Notes: generated by a model not told the origin, from the letters alone. Positions 8,688-17,156 are shown, counted from the first letter of the stretch. The stretch is 64,000 nt of DNA from Kocuria turfanensis (GCF_001580365.1 NZ_CP014480.1:1985008-2049007); one strand, 5' to 3'. Numbers and translations are program-made.

Positions 8688-9764
8688 ATGCAGCCGACCA
8701 GGACGGGCCGGGCCACACCGGGTCCGCACAGCGAGGAGCCGAGGGCCGGCCGGGTGGACCTGGCCCTCCTTGCCGCCCTGACCGCGATGCTGCTGACGAT
8801 CCTGGCCGCACCGGCCGCCGTGGCCCACACGGAGCTGCCGGGCACCGGGCACGTCGCCCCGGCGGCCGCGCACGGGGTGCTGGTGGCCCACCACGCCGCC
8901 CAGACGCTGGTCTGTCTGGGGATCTTCGCCGCGGCCGGTCTGGTCGTCTTCGACCTCCTGCTGCTCGCCGCCCCGCCCGGCACGGCGCCGGGCAGCCGCC
9001 GGCGGGTCCGCGCCCTGGCCGGGCTGGGGGTCGCCGCGGCGGTGGCCGGGGCCGTGGCCTCCGTCCCGGCCACGGCGCTGTGGCAGAGCGGAGCCGCCCT
9101 GCCGGCCCTGGCCGACCCGGTCCTGTGGCGCACCGCGATCGGCTCCGACGCCGCGGTGGCCGCGGCCCTGACCGTCGCGGGCACGGTCGTGGCCGTGGGC
9201 GCCCTCCCCCGGGCTGCGGGCGACCGGGCCGCTCCGGCCGGCCGGCTGGCGCTGGGCGGGGTGGCCCTGGCCGTGACCTCGCTGGTGGTCGTGGGCCACA
9301 GCCGCACCGTCGAGCCGAGCTGGCTGGTGGTCACCGCCGATGCGGTGCACGTGGCCGCCGGCGTCGTCTGGAGCGGTGGGATCCTGGGGCTGCTCGCCGT
9401 GCTGGGGCGGGCCCGGGACCTCTCCCTCCACCAGGCCACGGCGACCCTGGTGCGGTTCTCCACCGTGGCCGCAGGGTCGGTGCTGGCCCTCACGGCGGCC
9501 GGTGTGGTCCTGGGGTGGCGGATCCTGGGCGGCGTCGAGGACCTGGTGTCCACCCGCTACGGCTGGCTGCTGCTGCTCAAGGTCCTCGTCGTCGCCGTCG
9601 TGGTCGGCGTCGCCGCCTGGAACCGGTACGTGCTCCTCCCCCGGGTGCGCGCCCGCTCCGACCCGGCGGCACGGGACAACCTGCACTCGGCGTTGCACAC
9701 CGAAGGGGCCCTGCTGCTGTTCGTCCTGGTGCTCACCGGAGTGCTCACCTCCCTCAGCCCCTGA
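8688..9764 (+). CDS. copD: CopD domain copper-transport membrane protein
   Basis: This 358-residue integral membrane protein has about eight spans. The CopD domain is in the C-terminal half: SWLVVTADAVHVAAGVVWSGG carries the conserved His and the WxGG feature, and RYGWLLLLKVLVVAVVV and NRYVLLPRV follow. CopD proteins move copper across the inner membrane, usually with a CopC partner. No CopC domain is fused and none is adjacent; YcnI may play that part. The first hydrophobic segment (LLAALTAMLLTILAAPAAVAH) ends in AHTEL, which resembles a signal peptide with a His at the mature N-terminus. It is divergent from the His-rich membrane protein gene. Confidence 0.85.
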   Translation: MQPTRTGRATPGPHSEEPRAGRVDLALLAALTAMLLTILAAPAAVAHTELPGTGHVAPAAAHGVLVAHHAAQTLVCLGIFAAAGLVVFDLLLLAAPPGTAPGSRRRVRALAGLGVAAAVAGAVASVPATALWQSGAALPALADPVLWRTAIGSDAAVAAALTVAGTVVAVGALPRAAGDRAAPAGRLALGGVALAVTSLVVVGHSRTVEPSWLVVTADAVHVAAGVVWSGGILGLLAVLGRARDLSLHQATATLVRFSTVAAGSVLALTAAGVVLGWRILGGVEDLVSTRYGWLLLLKVLVVAVVVGVAAWNRYVLLPRVRARSDPAARDNLHSALHTEGALLLFVLVLTGVLTSLSP

Positions 9765-9817
9765 CGGCCCCCGCACGGAACCGCGGCCCAGGAGCTGCCG
9801 CCGGCTCGTGCCGCCGC

Positions 9818-10243
9818 TCAGGATCGGGTGAGCTCCCGCCTGCGCGTGGTGACCGCCCAGATCACGAAGGCGTCGAAGGCGATGACCACGATGTTCCACA
9901 GCGGGTAGAAGGGCATCCACAGGAAGCTGACGACGATGCTCAGACCGGCGAGGACGACCGCGAGCGTGTGCGCCCACAGCGCTCCCTGGATCAGGGCGAA
10001 GCCGGTCACGGCGAGGACGACGCCGGCGATGAGGTGGGTCAAGCCCCAGCCGGTCATGTCGAAGGTGAAGATGTACTCCTCGCCGTACACGTAGAACTCG
10101 TCGTTGAACAGCGCCACGAGGCCCTGGAACACGTGCAGGAGCCCGACCAGGACCATGAAGATGCCGGCCGCGGCCGTCCCGACCACCGCGCCGCCACTGT
10201 GGTCCTGTCGGCCGGTGTCCCGATCGAACGTGGTGGTCGCCAT
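9818..10243 (-). CDS. DUF7144-type four-helix membrane protein
   Basis: This 141-residue protein starts at ATG 10243 and has four membrane helices separated by short loops. Its features include GIFMVLVGLLHVFQGLVAL, NDEFYVYGEEYIFTFDMTGWG, and a last part with FLWMPFYPLWNIVVIAFD. This pattern is common in uncharacterised actinobacterial membrane proteins (DUF7144). A function is unknown. The N-terminal 18 residues are hydrophilic (TTTFDRDTGRQDHSGG). It is likely monocistronic. Confidence 0.75.
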   Translation of the reverse strand: MATTTFDRDTGRQDHSGGAVVGTAAAGIFMVLVGLLHVFQGLVALFNDEFYVYGEEYIFTFDMTGWGLTHLIAGVVLAVTGFALIQGALWAHTLAVVLAGLSIVVSFLWMPFYPLWNIVVIAFDAFVIWAVTTRRRELTRS

Positions 10244-10479
10244 GACTGTTCCCTCCGCAGGCGTCCTGCGGGCTCCCCGCGGGACGGGTTGACCATCGGC
10301 ACCACTGTCCGTCTCCCGCCGTCGGCCGGCATCACCCGATCCGGGTGGATTCGTGCCGGGCGGATCCGAGCCGGGAGACCGCGACGGCCCGGAGGGCGCC
10401 CGGGTGCCTCCCCGCGCCGTCCGGCCGACGCCCCGGCCTGCCGGTGACGTTCTCGAGACGGGGCCCGCCGGCGGCGGGC

Positions 10480-10674
10480 TCAGAGGAGTCCGAGGACCGC
10501 GCCAGCGGTCACGAGGAGGCCGGCCGCGAACATCGCCGCGGCGACCATGATCAGGCCCAGCACCGCCATCGCGGTGAGCCGCTGGAAGCGGACCATGTCC
10601 ATCTCGGTGGCACGGGCGAGGAGGAGGACGAGCAGCAGGGCCGCCGTCAGCAGGAGCATCCCGGCGAAGACCAT
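10480..10674 (-). CDS. Small two-helix membrane protein
   Basis: The frame encodes 64 residues from ATG 10674: one hydrophobic helix (GMLLLTAALLLVLLLA), a short polar loop (RATEMDMVRFQRLT), and a second helix pair (AVLGLIMVAAAMFAAGLLV). GGAG lies upstream on the same strand. No family is recognised. The hydrophobic pattern and Met-rich loop favour a real gene over chance, but nothing else supports it. It lies 236 bases upstream of the DUF7144 gene on the same strand. Confidence 0.5.
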   Translation of the reverse strand: MVFAGMLLLTAALLLVLLLARATEMDMVRFQRLTAMAVLGLIMVAAAMFAAGLLVTAGAVLGLL

Positions 10675-11047
10675 GTCCCTGTGGCTCCTTCCCGCTCCCC
10701 GGCCGGACGGGTCCCGCGGCCCGGCGCTGCTTCCCCGGCCCCGGCGAGGCACCGTGGGCGGCGCGCACCGTCCCGACCACGTCCGCGTACGTTCCGGCTC
10801 TGCCCGCAGGTCCCCCGACGGCCGTCGTCCCCACCCGACGTCGGCGCTGTCCTCCCTACCTGAGCACCCCGGGCGGGCGGTTCTCAACTGTGCATGCAAA
10901 AGCGTGTTCACCGACGGACACAGAGAAACGCGCAGGTCACGGCGCCAACAGGTCCCGCAGACGGTCGGTGCGACGGTGCGTGCGGACAGCGGTGTCCGGG
11001 GGCCCGGTCACGACGACGCGCTCGCGCTCCCGTCGCTGCGCCCGGTG
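10675..11047. other. 373-base gap without a gene
   Basis: Sequence between the small membrane protein and the fused oxidoreductase gene. An AT-richer patch around 10884-10930 could hold a promoter for the minus-strand small gene or be the remains of a terminator. Frames here are low-complexity. No hairpin of note was found. Confidence 0.4.
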
Positions 11048-12658
11048 TCAGCGGCGCCGCTCCCCGGAGCCCGCGGCGGCGCCTGCCGCGCAGTGCTCGT
11101 GGTGCTGGAGGAGCACGACCGAGTCGTCGATGCTCGCCGGTCGGCCCTGCGGGTCCGTGACCTGCCGGGGACGGGTCTCGGCGACGCGGACCGTCCACTG
11201 CGCCGGGTCGAGCTCCAGCTCCGCGACCTCCTCGGCGGGCGTGCGGAACCGCGGCCCGTGCGCCGGCGGCAGCTCCGCCCAGGCGGGAGCGGAGGCGTGG
11301 CCGGTGATCAGCAGGTGCCCGCCCGGCGCGACGTGGCGTGCCGCGGCCCGCAGGATCTCGGCGCGGGGCAGGGCGACCGGTGAGTGCAGGAAGCTGGCCG
11401 TGACCAGGTCGTACCGGTCCTCCTCGCCCAGGGCCGAGAGGTCGGCGGCGACGAACGAGATCCGCTCGGCGGGGATCTCCGCGGCCCGGGCGGCCTCGGT
11501 GGCCCGCCGGATCGCGGTGCCGGAGATGTCGATGCCGGTGGCCGTCCAGCCGTGCCGGGCGAGCCAGATCGCGTCCGCGCCCTCACCGCACCCCAGGTCC
11601 AGGGCGCGGCCCGGCTCCAGGTCCGCGGCGATCTCGGCGAGGACCTGGTTGACGCGCCCCGACCACATCCGCTCGGCGGAGCTGTAGCGGTGCTCCCAGT
11701 ACTCGCTCGGGGCCGGCCCCGCCGCGTGGCCGGGGGCGGCGGCGCGGTCGAAGTCCTCGGCGACCAGGGCCGCGTTCACGGCTCCGCCGGTGCGGGCGCC
11801 CGCGCCGACGGACACAGGGACGGTCAGGGCGGGATCGGTGACGTTGCCGACCGCCCAGATGCGGTCGTGGCTGGTCCTGCCCGTCCCGTCCACGGCCAGG
11901 AACCGGCCCATCGGGGTGTCCGTCGTGGCGAGGCCGAGATGGTCGAGGAACGCCGTGTGCGGCCGCGGGGTGCCGGCCGTGAAGAGGGCGTCGACCGCGG
12001 TCAGCGTGCCGTCGGCGGTGCGCACCGCGTCGATGGCCGCGGAGGCACCGAGGATCTCGACGACCGGGGAGGCCACGAGGTCGATCCCCCGGGACCGGAG
12101 CCGGTGCTCGGCGGCCGCGTCCAGGGGCCCGAGCCCCGCGGTGAACACGGTCACCGCGTCGCTCCACTGCCGCACGAGCTGGGCCTGGTGCAGACCCAGC
12201 GGTGAGGTCGTGAGCACACCGAGTCGCTGATCGGCGACCTCCCAGCCGTGGCAGTAGGGGCAGTGCAGCACGGTGCGGCCCCACCGCTCCGCCAGCCCCG
12301 GGATCTCGGGCAGCTCGTCGGTCATCCCGGTCGCCACGATCACCGCCCGCGCCCGCACCGGCTCACCGCGCTCCAGCGTCACCTCGACCCCGGTCCCCGT
12401 CGGGTCCACCCGCTGCACCGTCCCGGGGGCGATCCGCACCCCGTAGGCGGAGACCTCGTCCCGCCCGCGCTCGAGCAGCCGGTCCGGCGGCACTCCCTCC
12501 TGGCCGAGCACCCCGTGCATGTGCTCCGCGAAACGGTTGCGGGGACTCCCCGCGTCCACCACCAGCGTGCGCCGGCGCGCCCGCCCCAGGAGCAGGGCCG
12601 CGCTCAGCCCCGCCGCACCGCCACCGACCACCACGACGTCCCACTGCATCTCGTCCAT
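11048..12658 (-). CDS. Fused FAD/NAD(P) oxidoreductase (thioredoxin-reductase-like) and SAM methyltransferase
   Basis: A single 536-residue frame joins two enzymes. Residues about 4-310 form a thioredoxin-reductase-like flavoprotein: FAD motif VVVVGGGAAGLSAALLLGRA, a CPYCHGWE motif in the redox-active position, and a second FAD motif IWAVGNVTDPA. Residues about 325-536 form a class I methyltransferase: DLGCGEGADAIWLARHG binds SAM, then GIDISGTAIRRA and VAPGGHLLITGHA. I chose ATG 12658 (MDEMQWD) because the FAD fold starts at once after it. Similar fusions occur in actinobacteria, but the substrate is unknown. The gene is divergent from an XRE-cupin regulator. An electrophile-detoxifying or thiol-linked role is possible but unproven. 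Confidence 0.85.
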   Translation of the reverse strand: MDEMQWDVVVVGGGAAGLSAALLLGRARRRTLVVDAGSPRNRFAEHMHGVLGQEGVPPDRLLERGRDEVSAYGVRIAPGTVQRVDPTGTGVEVTLERGEPVRARAVIVATGMTDELPEIPGLAERWGRTVLHCPYCHGWEVADQRLGVLTTSPLGLHQAQLVRQWSDAVTVFTAGLGPLDAAAEHRLRSRGIDLVASPVVEILGASAAIDAVRTADGTLTAVDALFTAGTPRPHTAFLDHLGLATTDTPMGRFLAVDGTGRTSHDRIWAVGNVTDPALTVPVSVGAGARTGGAVNAALVAEDFDRAAAPGHAAGPAPSEYWEHRYSSAERMWSGRVNQVLAEIAADLEPGRALDLGCGEGADAIWLARHGWTATGIDISGTAIRRATEAARAAEIPAERISFVAADLSALGEEDRYDLVTASFLHSPVALPRAEILRAAARHVAPGGHLLITGHASAPAWAELPPAHGPRFRTPAEEVAELELDPAQWTVRVAETRPRQVTDPQGRPASIDDSVVLLQHHEHCAAGAAAGSGERRR

Positions 12659-12696
12659 GGACCGAGTCTGCGGAGCCGCCCCGAACTGTGGCAAAC

Positions 12697-12709
12697 TTTC
12701 TTGCAGAAA
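12697..12709. promoter_or_regulatory. Palindromic operator candidate in divergent promoter
   Basis: TTTCTTGCAGAAA has complementary 5-base arms. It is framed by GCAA (12691-12694) and GCAA (12712-12715), each complementary to the central TTGC (12701-12704). It lies in the 92-base gap between the fused oxidoreductase gene and the XRE-cupin gene, in an AT-rich island of otherwise GC-rich sequence. The neighbouring XRE protein is the obvious candidate ligand; this is inference. Confidence 0.55.
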
Positions 12710-12750
12710 TGGCAAATCGGTGGGCGGCCGGCAGGACGTGGGGGGACGGG

Positions 12751-13308
12751 ATGAGCGGGGACCTGGACCAGGTCGGGCCACGGCTGCGGGCGGCACGCCG
12801 TGCCCGCGGCCTGACCCTGGAGGACATGGCGGCGCGGGCCGGCATGTCCACGAGCACGCTGTCCCGGCTGGAGTCGGGGAAGCGCCAGGCCTCGCTGGAG
12901 CTGCTGGTGCCCCTGACCCGGCAGCTGGGGATCCGCATCGACGACCTCCTGCAGCCCGAGGTCCGTGACCCCCGGGTCCGCCGCCCGGTCGTTCGTCGCG
13001 ACGGACTCACCATTGCCCCGCTCGCCCCCGAAGGGGCGGCCATCCACACCTACAAGATCACCTATCCGCCCGTCGACACGCTGCCGGAGCTGCGGGTGCA
13101 CGACGGGTACGAGTGGCTCTACGTGCTCACGGGCAGGCTGCGGCTCCGCCTGGGCGAGCAGGACCTGGTCCTCACCCGCGGCGAAGCCGCCGAGTTCGAC
13201 ACCCACGTGCCGCACGCGATGAGCGCCGCGGGCCGACACCCTGCGCAGGTGCTCAGCATCTTCAACGGCGAGGGAGTCCGGATGCACACCCACCTGGCGC
13301 AGCCCTGA
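12751..13308 (+). CDS. XRE-cupin transcriptional regulator
   Basis: This 185-residue regulator starts at ATG 12751 (MSGDLDQVGPRLRAA) with GGGGGACGGG upstream. The N-terminal HTH_XRE domain (about 8-65) has LTLEDMAARAGMSTSTLSRLESGKRQ. A C-terminal cupin_2 barrel (about 100-180) has VHDGYEWLYVLTGRLRLRLGEQD and ends RMHTHLAQP with possible metal-binding His. Such proteins repress or activate a neighbouring gene in response to a small ligand held by the cupin. The divergent fused oxidoreductase is the likely target, through the palindrome at 12697-12709. Confidence 0.88.
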   Translation: MSGDLDQVGPRLRAARRARGLTLEDMAARAGMSTSTLSRLESGKRQASLELLVPLTRQLGIRIDDLLQPEVRDPRVRRPVVRRDGLTIAPLAPEGAAIHTYKITYPPVDTLPELRVHDGYEWLYVLTGRLRLRLGEQDLVLTRGEAAEFDTHVPHAMSAAGRHPAQVLSIFNGEGVRMHTHLAQP

Positions 13309-13429
13309 CAGTCGCAGCCGTGACGGCCCTGGTCATGACAGCGTGGTCACGACAGTGCTGGGGCACGGCCGGAGCCGCCCTCCGGGCCCCGGTCCGGGTG
13401 GCGCGCGGACGGCTCCGGTGGTCGGGCCG

Positions 13430-15337
13430 CTACGCCACCGGCTGGCGGTTCACCTCCAGCAGGTGCCGGCGGAAGAAGCCGGCCAGTGCGTTCGTGTCCT
13501 CCAGCGGGAGGACCGCGGCGACGTACTGGTCGGGACGCACCACGACGACGCACCCGGCGCCGCGGTCGACGCCGCGCATCTCGAAGATGTCCTCGTCCGG
13601 GTGGGCGGCGTAGACCTTCTCGTAGTCGACGAGCTGGAACGGCCCGCTGCGGGGCAGGAACAGCCGGGGCACCCGGGTGATGTCGACGTCGACGTGCTTC
13701 TGCTGGTAGACGACCTTGACGTCCAGGACGCTGTCGGCGTCGGCGCCCTCGGGGGTGTGGGTCGCGACCGGGGACTGCGGCGACTCGGCCATCCACTGCG
13801 CCCAGGCGCCCAGCGCGGACGTCTCGCCGGGGGCGGCGTCGGCGAAGGCGTACACCCGCCACCGGCCGTCGGCCCGGTGCTGGTGCCCCAGCTGCAGCGG
13901 GTTCGCGTCCGCGACCCGCACGACCGGGGCCGAGCGGAACCGCTTGCCGATCGGGAAGCCCGTGGCCAGGTCCTGGTGGTCCGGCTCCGCGACGAGCATC
14001 GAGGGCGGGTACTGGGTCATGAAGCCTGCGGGGAACTCGGCGGTGCGCACGTAGAAGTCGGCCAGCTCGGCGGGGTTCGCGAACTCCTCCGGCTTCTTGG
14101 CCATGAGCGTGGACCACTCCTTGTCGAAGTCGATGAGGTTCTGCGCGATGACCTGACGCTCGGCGGAGTAGGTGCTCAGCAGGCTCTCGGGGCTGCGGCC
14201 GGACAGGACGTAGCCCAGCTTCCAGCCCAGGTTGAACCCGTCCTGCATGGACACGTTCATCCCCTGCCCGGCCTTGGCGCTGTGGGTGTGGCAGGCGTCG
14301 CCGGCGATGAACACGCGCGGGGCGCGGGTCCCGAGCTCCTCCAGGGGCACGTCGTCGAACCGGTCGGTGACCCGGTGGCCGACCTCGTAGACGCTGTGCC
14401 AGGCGACGTCGCGGACGTCCACGGTGTAGGGGTGCATGATCGCGTTGGCCTTGGCGATGATCTGCTCGATCGTCGTCCTGCGCACCGCGCCGCGGTCGTC
14501 GGGGGACACGGTCCCCAGGTCGACGTACATGCGGAACAGGTGCCCGCCCTCACGGGGGATGAGCAGGATGCTGCCGCCCGCCCCGGACTGGATGGCGCAC
14601 TTCAGGCGGATGTCGGGGAAGTCGGTGACGGCGAGGACGTCCATGACGCCCCACGCGTGGAACGCCTGGTCACCCTGCATCCTGGCCCCGATCGCCTCGC
14701 GCACGCGGCTGCGGGCCCCGTCGGCGCCGACGACGTACTTCGCCCGCACGACCTTCTCCTGCCCCGCCCGCTCCCCGGTGGTGTGCACCAGCGTCACGGT
14801 CACCGGGCGCTCGGGGTCGTCGGTGCGCTCGAGGCCGCGGAACTCGTATCCGTAGTCCGGCCTCATCCGGGTCGGCGCGTGCGCCATGAACTCGGCGAAG
14901 TAGTCCAGCACGCGCGCCTGGTTGACGATGAGGTGCGGGAACTCGCTGATCCCGGCGGGATCGTCCTCCGGCCGCTCCCCGCGCGCGATCCGCGACGGGT
15001 CCTCGGGGTCCGGGTGCCAGAAGCACATCTCGGTGATCCGGTAGGCCTCCTCGATGATCCGCCCGGCGAAGCCGAAGGCCTGGAACGTCTCGACGCTGCG
15101 GGCCTGGATGCCGTCCGCCTGGCCGATCGCCAGCCGCTCGCCGCGGCGCTCGACGATCCGGGTCGTGACGTCGGGGAACTGCGACAGCTGCGCCGCCGCG
15201 ATCATCCCTGCCGGCCCCGTGCCGACGATCAGGACGTCGACCTCCTCGGGCAGCTCCTCGGGCCGGTGGAGACCGACACCTGCAGCAGGCTGAACGCGCG
15301 GGTCGCCGGAGACGTACCCGTGATGGTGGAACTGCAT
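13430..15337 (-). CDS. FAD-dependent aromatic-ring monooxygenase (MobA/phenol hydroxylase type)
   Basis: This 635-residue flavoprotein starts at ATG 15337 with a strong GGAGGGAG site. Visible parts are the FAD motif VLIVGTGPAGMIAAAQL, the GD motif GDACHTHSAKAGQGMNVSMQD in the middle, and a C-terminal thioredoxin-like domain (about 470-635) as in phenol 2-monooxygenase and 3-hydroxybenzoate 4-monooxygenase. These enzymes hydroxylate a phenolic ring with NAD(P)H and O2. It is divergent from a homoprotocatechuate meta-cleavage operon and probably feeds it a catecholic substrate. The classical two-component HpaBC hydroxylase is not in the window. The real substrate (4-hydroxyphenylacetate, 3-hydroxybenzoate or other) cannot be read from sequence. 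Confidence 0.85.
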   Translation of the reverse strand: MQFHHHGYVSGDPRVQPAAGVGLHRPEELPEEVDVLIVGTGPAGMIAAAQLSQFPDVTTRIVERRGERLAIGQADGIQARSVETFQAFGFAGRIIEEAYRITEMCFWHPDPEDPSRIARGERPEDDPAGISEFPHLIVNQARVLDYFAEFMAHAPTRMRPDYGYEFRGLERTDDPERPVTVTLVHTTGERAGQEKVVRAKYVVGADGARSRVREAIGARMQGDQAFHAWGVMDVLAVTDFPDIRLKCAIQSGAGGSILLIPREGGHLFRMYVDLGTVSPDDRGAVRRTTIEQIIAKANAIMHPYTVDVRDVAWHSVYEVGHRVTDRFDDVPLEELGTRAPRVFIAGDACHTHSAKAGQGMNVSMQDGFNLGWKLGYVLSGRSPESLLSTYSAERQVIAQNLIDFDKEWSTLMAKKPEEFANPAELADFYVRTAEFPAGFMTQYPPSMLVAEPDHQDLATGFPIGKRFRSAPVVRVADANPLQLGHQHRADGRWRVYAFADAAPGETSALGAWAQWMAESPQSPVATHTPEGADADSVLDVKVVYQQKHVDVDITRVPRLFLPRSGPFQLVDYEKVYAAHPDEDIFEMRGVDRGAGCVVVVRPDQYVAAVLPLEDTNALAGFFRRHLLEVNRQPVA

Positions 15338-15436
15338 CCCACTCCCTCCTCGGACGTCGGTCCCGACGTCCATGTCGATGCGAACAGCGTGTGCGGGTGC
15401 TTTCCTTCTCGGGCACGCCGTTCCCCTGGTGCCACG

Positions 15437-15449
15437 GATCGTATATGTT
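15437..15449. promoter_or_regulatory. Operator candidate, copy 1 (GATCGTATATGTT)
   Basis: First of two identical 13-mers in the 316-base divergent region between the monooxygenase gene and the FAH-RraA gene. The core CGTATATG is a near-palindrome resembling operators of FCD-type GntR proteins, and a GntR gene of that type is in the operon. It lies about 100 bases upstream of the monooxygenase start. Binding is inferred. Confidence 0.55.
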
Positions 15450-15611
15450 GATCTGCGTCACACACAAGGATGTCCCGGGAATGACCACCGCCGCGTGACC
15501 CCAGAACGCCCGACCGGCAGCGGAAGCGTCTTGGGGAGACTCCGAGGCCGCATCGGGCGACCCGGTGAGCGCTGTGACCTGCACCACGGGGAGTCTTGTC
15601 CCGTGACGGAA

Positions 15612-15624
15612 GATCGTATATGTT
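15612..15624. promoter_or_regulatory. Operator candidate, copy 2 (GATCGTATATGTT)
   Basis: Second identical 13-mer, 175 bases from the first and 29 bases upstream of the FAH-RraA start codon. It probably overlaps the promoter or leader of the plus-strand operon, a position fit for repression. Confidence 0.55.
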
Positions 15625-15653
15625 CCAGGGACAACGCAGGAGTGAGGACGCAC

Positions 15654-17156
15654 ATGACCGACAGCAACACGATGGCCGCCGGCGCGGATCCGCGGTTCTC
15701 GGGACTTCCGGGCCGACCGGGCAAGATCGTCGCCATCCACCTCAGCTACGCATCGCGGGCGGACCAGCGCGGGCGCCGCCCCGAGCACCCGTCGTACTTC
15801 TTCAAGCCGGCGAGCTCGGTCGCCGCGACCGGGGGGACGATCGAACGCCCCGCGGGGACCGAGCTGCTGGCCTTCGAGGGCGAGGTGGCCCTCGTCATCG
15901 GCACCGCGGCCCGCCGCGTGCCGCTCGCCGAGGCGTGGAACCACGTCGGCTGGGTGACGGCGGCCAACGACTTCGGCCTGTACGACCTGCGGGCCAACGA
16001 CAAGGGCTCCAACGTGCGCTCCAAGGGCGGTGACGGCTTCACCCCCGTCGGCGCCGAGCTCCTCGACGCGCGCGCGGTGGACCCGGCGGCGCTGCGGCTG
16101 CGCACCTGGGTCAACGGCGAGCTGCGCCAGGACGACACCACGGCGGAGATGCTCTTCCCGCTCGCCCAGCTCGTCGCCGACCTCTCCCAGCACTTCACCC
16201 TCGAGCCGGGCGACGTGGTTCTCACCGGCACCCCGGCCGGGTCCTCCGTCGTCGTCCCCGGCGACGTCGTGGAGGTCGAGGTCGACGCCCCCGGGGCCCC
16301 CGGGGCGCCGAGCTCGGGCCGGCTGGTCACGACCGTCACCCAGGGCGAGCACGGCTTCGACGGCGCCCTCGGGTCCCTGCCGTCGGTCGACGACCGCCAG
16401 CGCGCCGAGGCCTGGGGCTCGCGCGCCGCCGCCGGACTGGACCCGGAGCCGGAGCCGTTCCGCCTGACCCCGGCCCTGCGGGACAAGCTCGCCGAGGCCC
16501 CGGTGGCCGGGCTCAGCGCGCAGCTGCGCAAGCGCGGGCTCAACAACGTCACCGTGGACGGCGTGCGGCCGATGCACCCCGCGGCCAAGGTCGTCGGCAC
16601 CGCGCGCACCCTGCGCTTCGTGCCCAACCGCGAGGACCTGTTCGCCAGCCACGGCGGGGGCTACAACGCGCAGAAGCGCGTGTTCGACGCCGTCGGCGAG
16701 GGCGAGGTCGTCGTCATCGAGGCGCGCGGCGAGGACGGGTCGGGCACCCTCGGCGACATCCTCGCGCTGCGCGCCCGCACCCGGGGGGCCGCCGGCATCG
16801 TCACCGACGGCGGGGTGCGGGACTACGACGCCGTGGCCGCCGTGGGCCTCCCCGTGTACACCAAGGGCGCGCACCCGGCCGTGCTCGGCCGGCGGCACGT
16901 GCCGTGGGAGGCCGACGTGGCGGTCGCGTGCGGCGGGACGACCGTGCAGCCCGGCGACGTCGTCGTCGGCGACCGGGACGGCGTCGTCGTCATCCCGCCG
17001 GCGCTCGTCGAGGAGGTCGTCGACGCGGCCCTGGCCCAGGAGGCGGAGGACGCCTGGATCGCCGAGCAGGTGGTCGCGGGAGAGCCGGTCGACGGCCTGT
17101 TCCCGATGAACGCCGAGTGGAGAGCGAGGTACGAGGCATGGCGCGCGGACCGGTGA
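15654..17156 (+). CDS. Fused fumarylacetoacetate-hydrolase domain and RraA-like domain protein (homoprotocatechuate pathway)
   Basis: This 500-residue protein starts at ATG 15654 after GCAGGAGTGAGGA. Residues about 15-235 form an FAH fold: metal ligands are expected in FEGEVALVIG and ANDFGLYDLR, with FTLEPGDVVLTGTPAG after them, as in HpaG decarboxylase/isomerase. Residues about 275-480 form an RraA/HMG-aldolase-like domain with LGDILALRAR and the RD motif in VTDGGVRDYDAV. In E. coli HpaG alone performs isomerisation and decarboxylation of 5-carboxymethyl-2-hydroxymuconate. Here the FAH half likely does one or both, and the RraA half, whose relatives decarboxylate 2-oxoacids or cleave aldols, may help. 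No separate HpaF isomerase is seen. Confidence 0.8.
   Translation: MTDSNTMAAGADPRFSGLPGRPGKIVAIHLSYASRADQRGRRPEHPSYFFKPASSVAATGGTIERPAGTELLAFEGEVALVIGTAARRVPLAEAWNHVGWVTAANDFGLYDLRANDKGSNVRSKGGDGFTPVGAELLDARAVDPAALRLRTWVNGELRQDDTTAEMLFPLAQLVADLSQHFTLEPGDVVLTGTPAGSSVVVPGDVVEVEVDAPGAPGAPSSGRLVTTVTQGEHGFDGALGSLPSVDDRQRAEAWGSRAAAGLDPEPEPFRLTPALRDKLAEAPVAGLSAQLRKRGLNNVTVDGVRPMHPAAKVVGTARTLRFVPNREDLFASHGGGYNAQKRVFDAVGEGEVVVIEARGEDGSGTLGDILALRARTRGAAGIVTDGGVRDYDAVAAVGLPVYTKGAHPAVLGRRHVPWEADVAVACGGTTVQPGDVVVGDRDGVVVIPPALVEEVVDAALAQEAEDAWIAEQVVAGEPVDGLFPMNAEWRARYEAWRADR

Noticed and set aside
13430..15337. Firm naming as 3-hydroxybenzoate 4-monooxygenase
   Set aside because: Fold and length fit, but the adjoining pathway cleaves homoprotocatechuate, so the substrate is left open.
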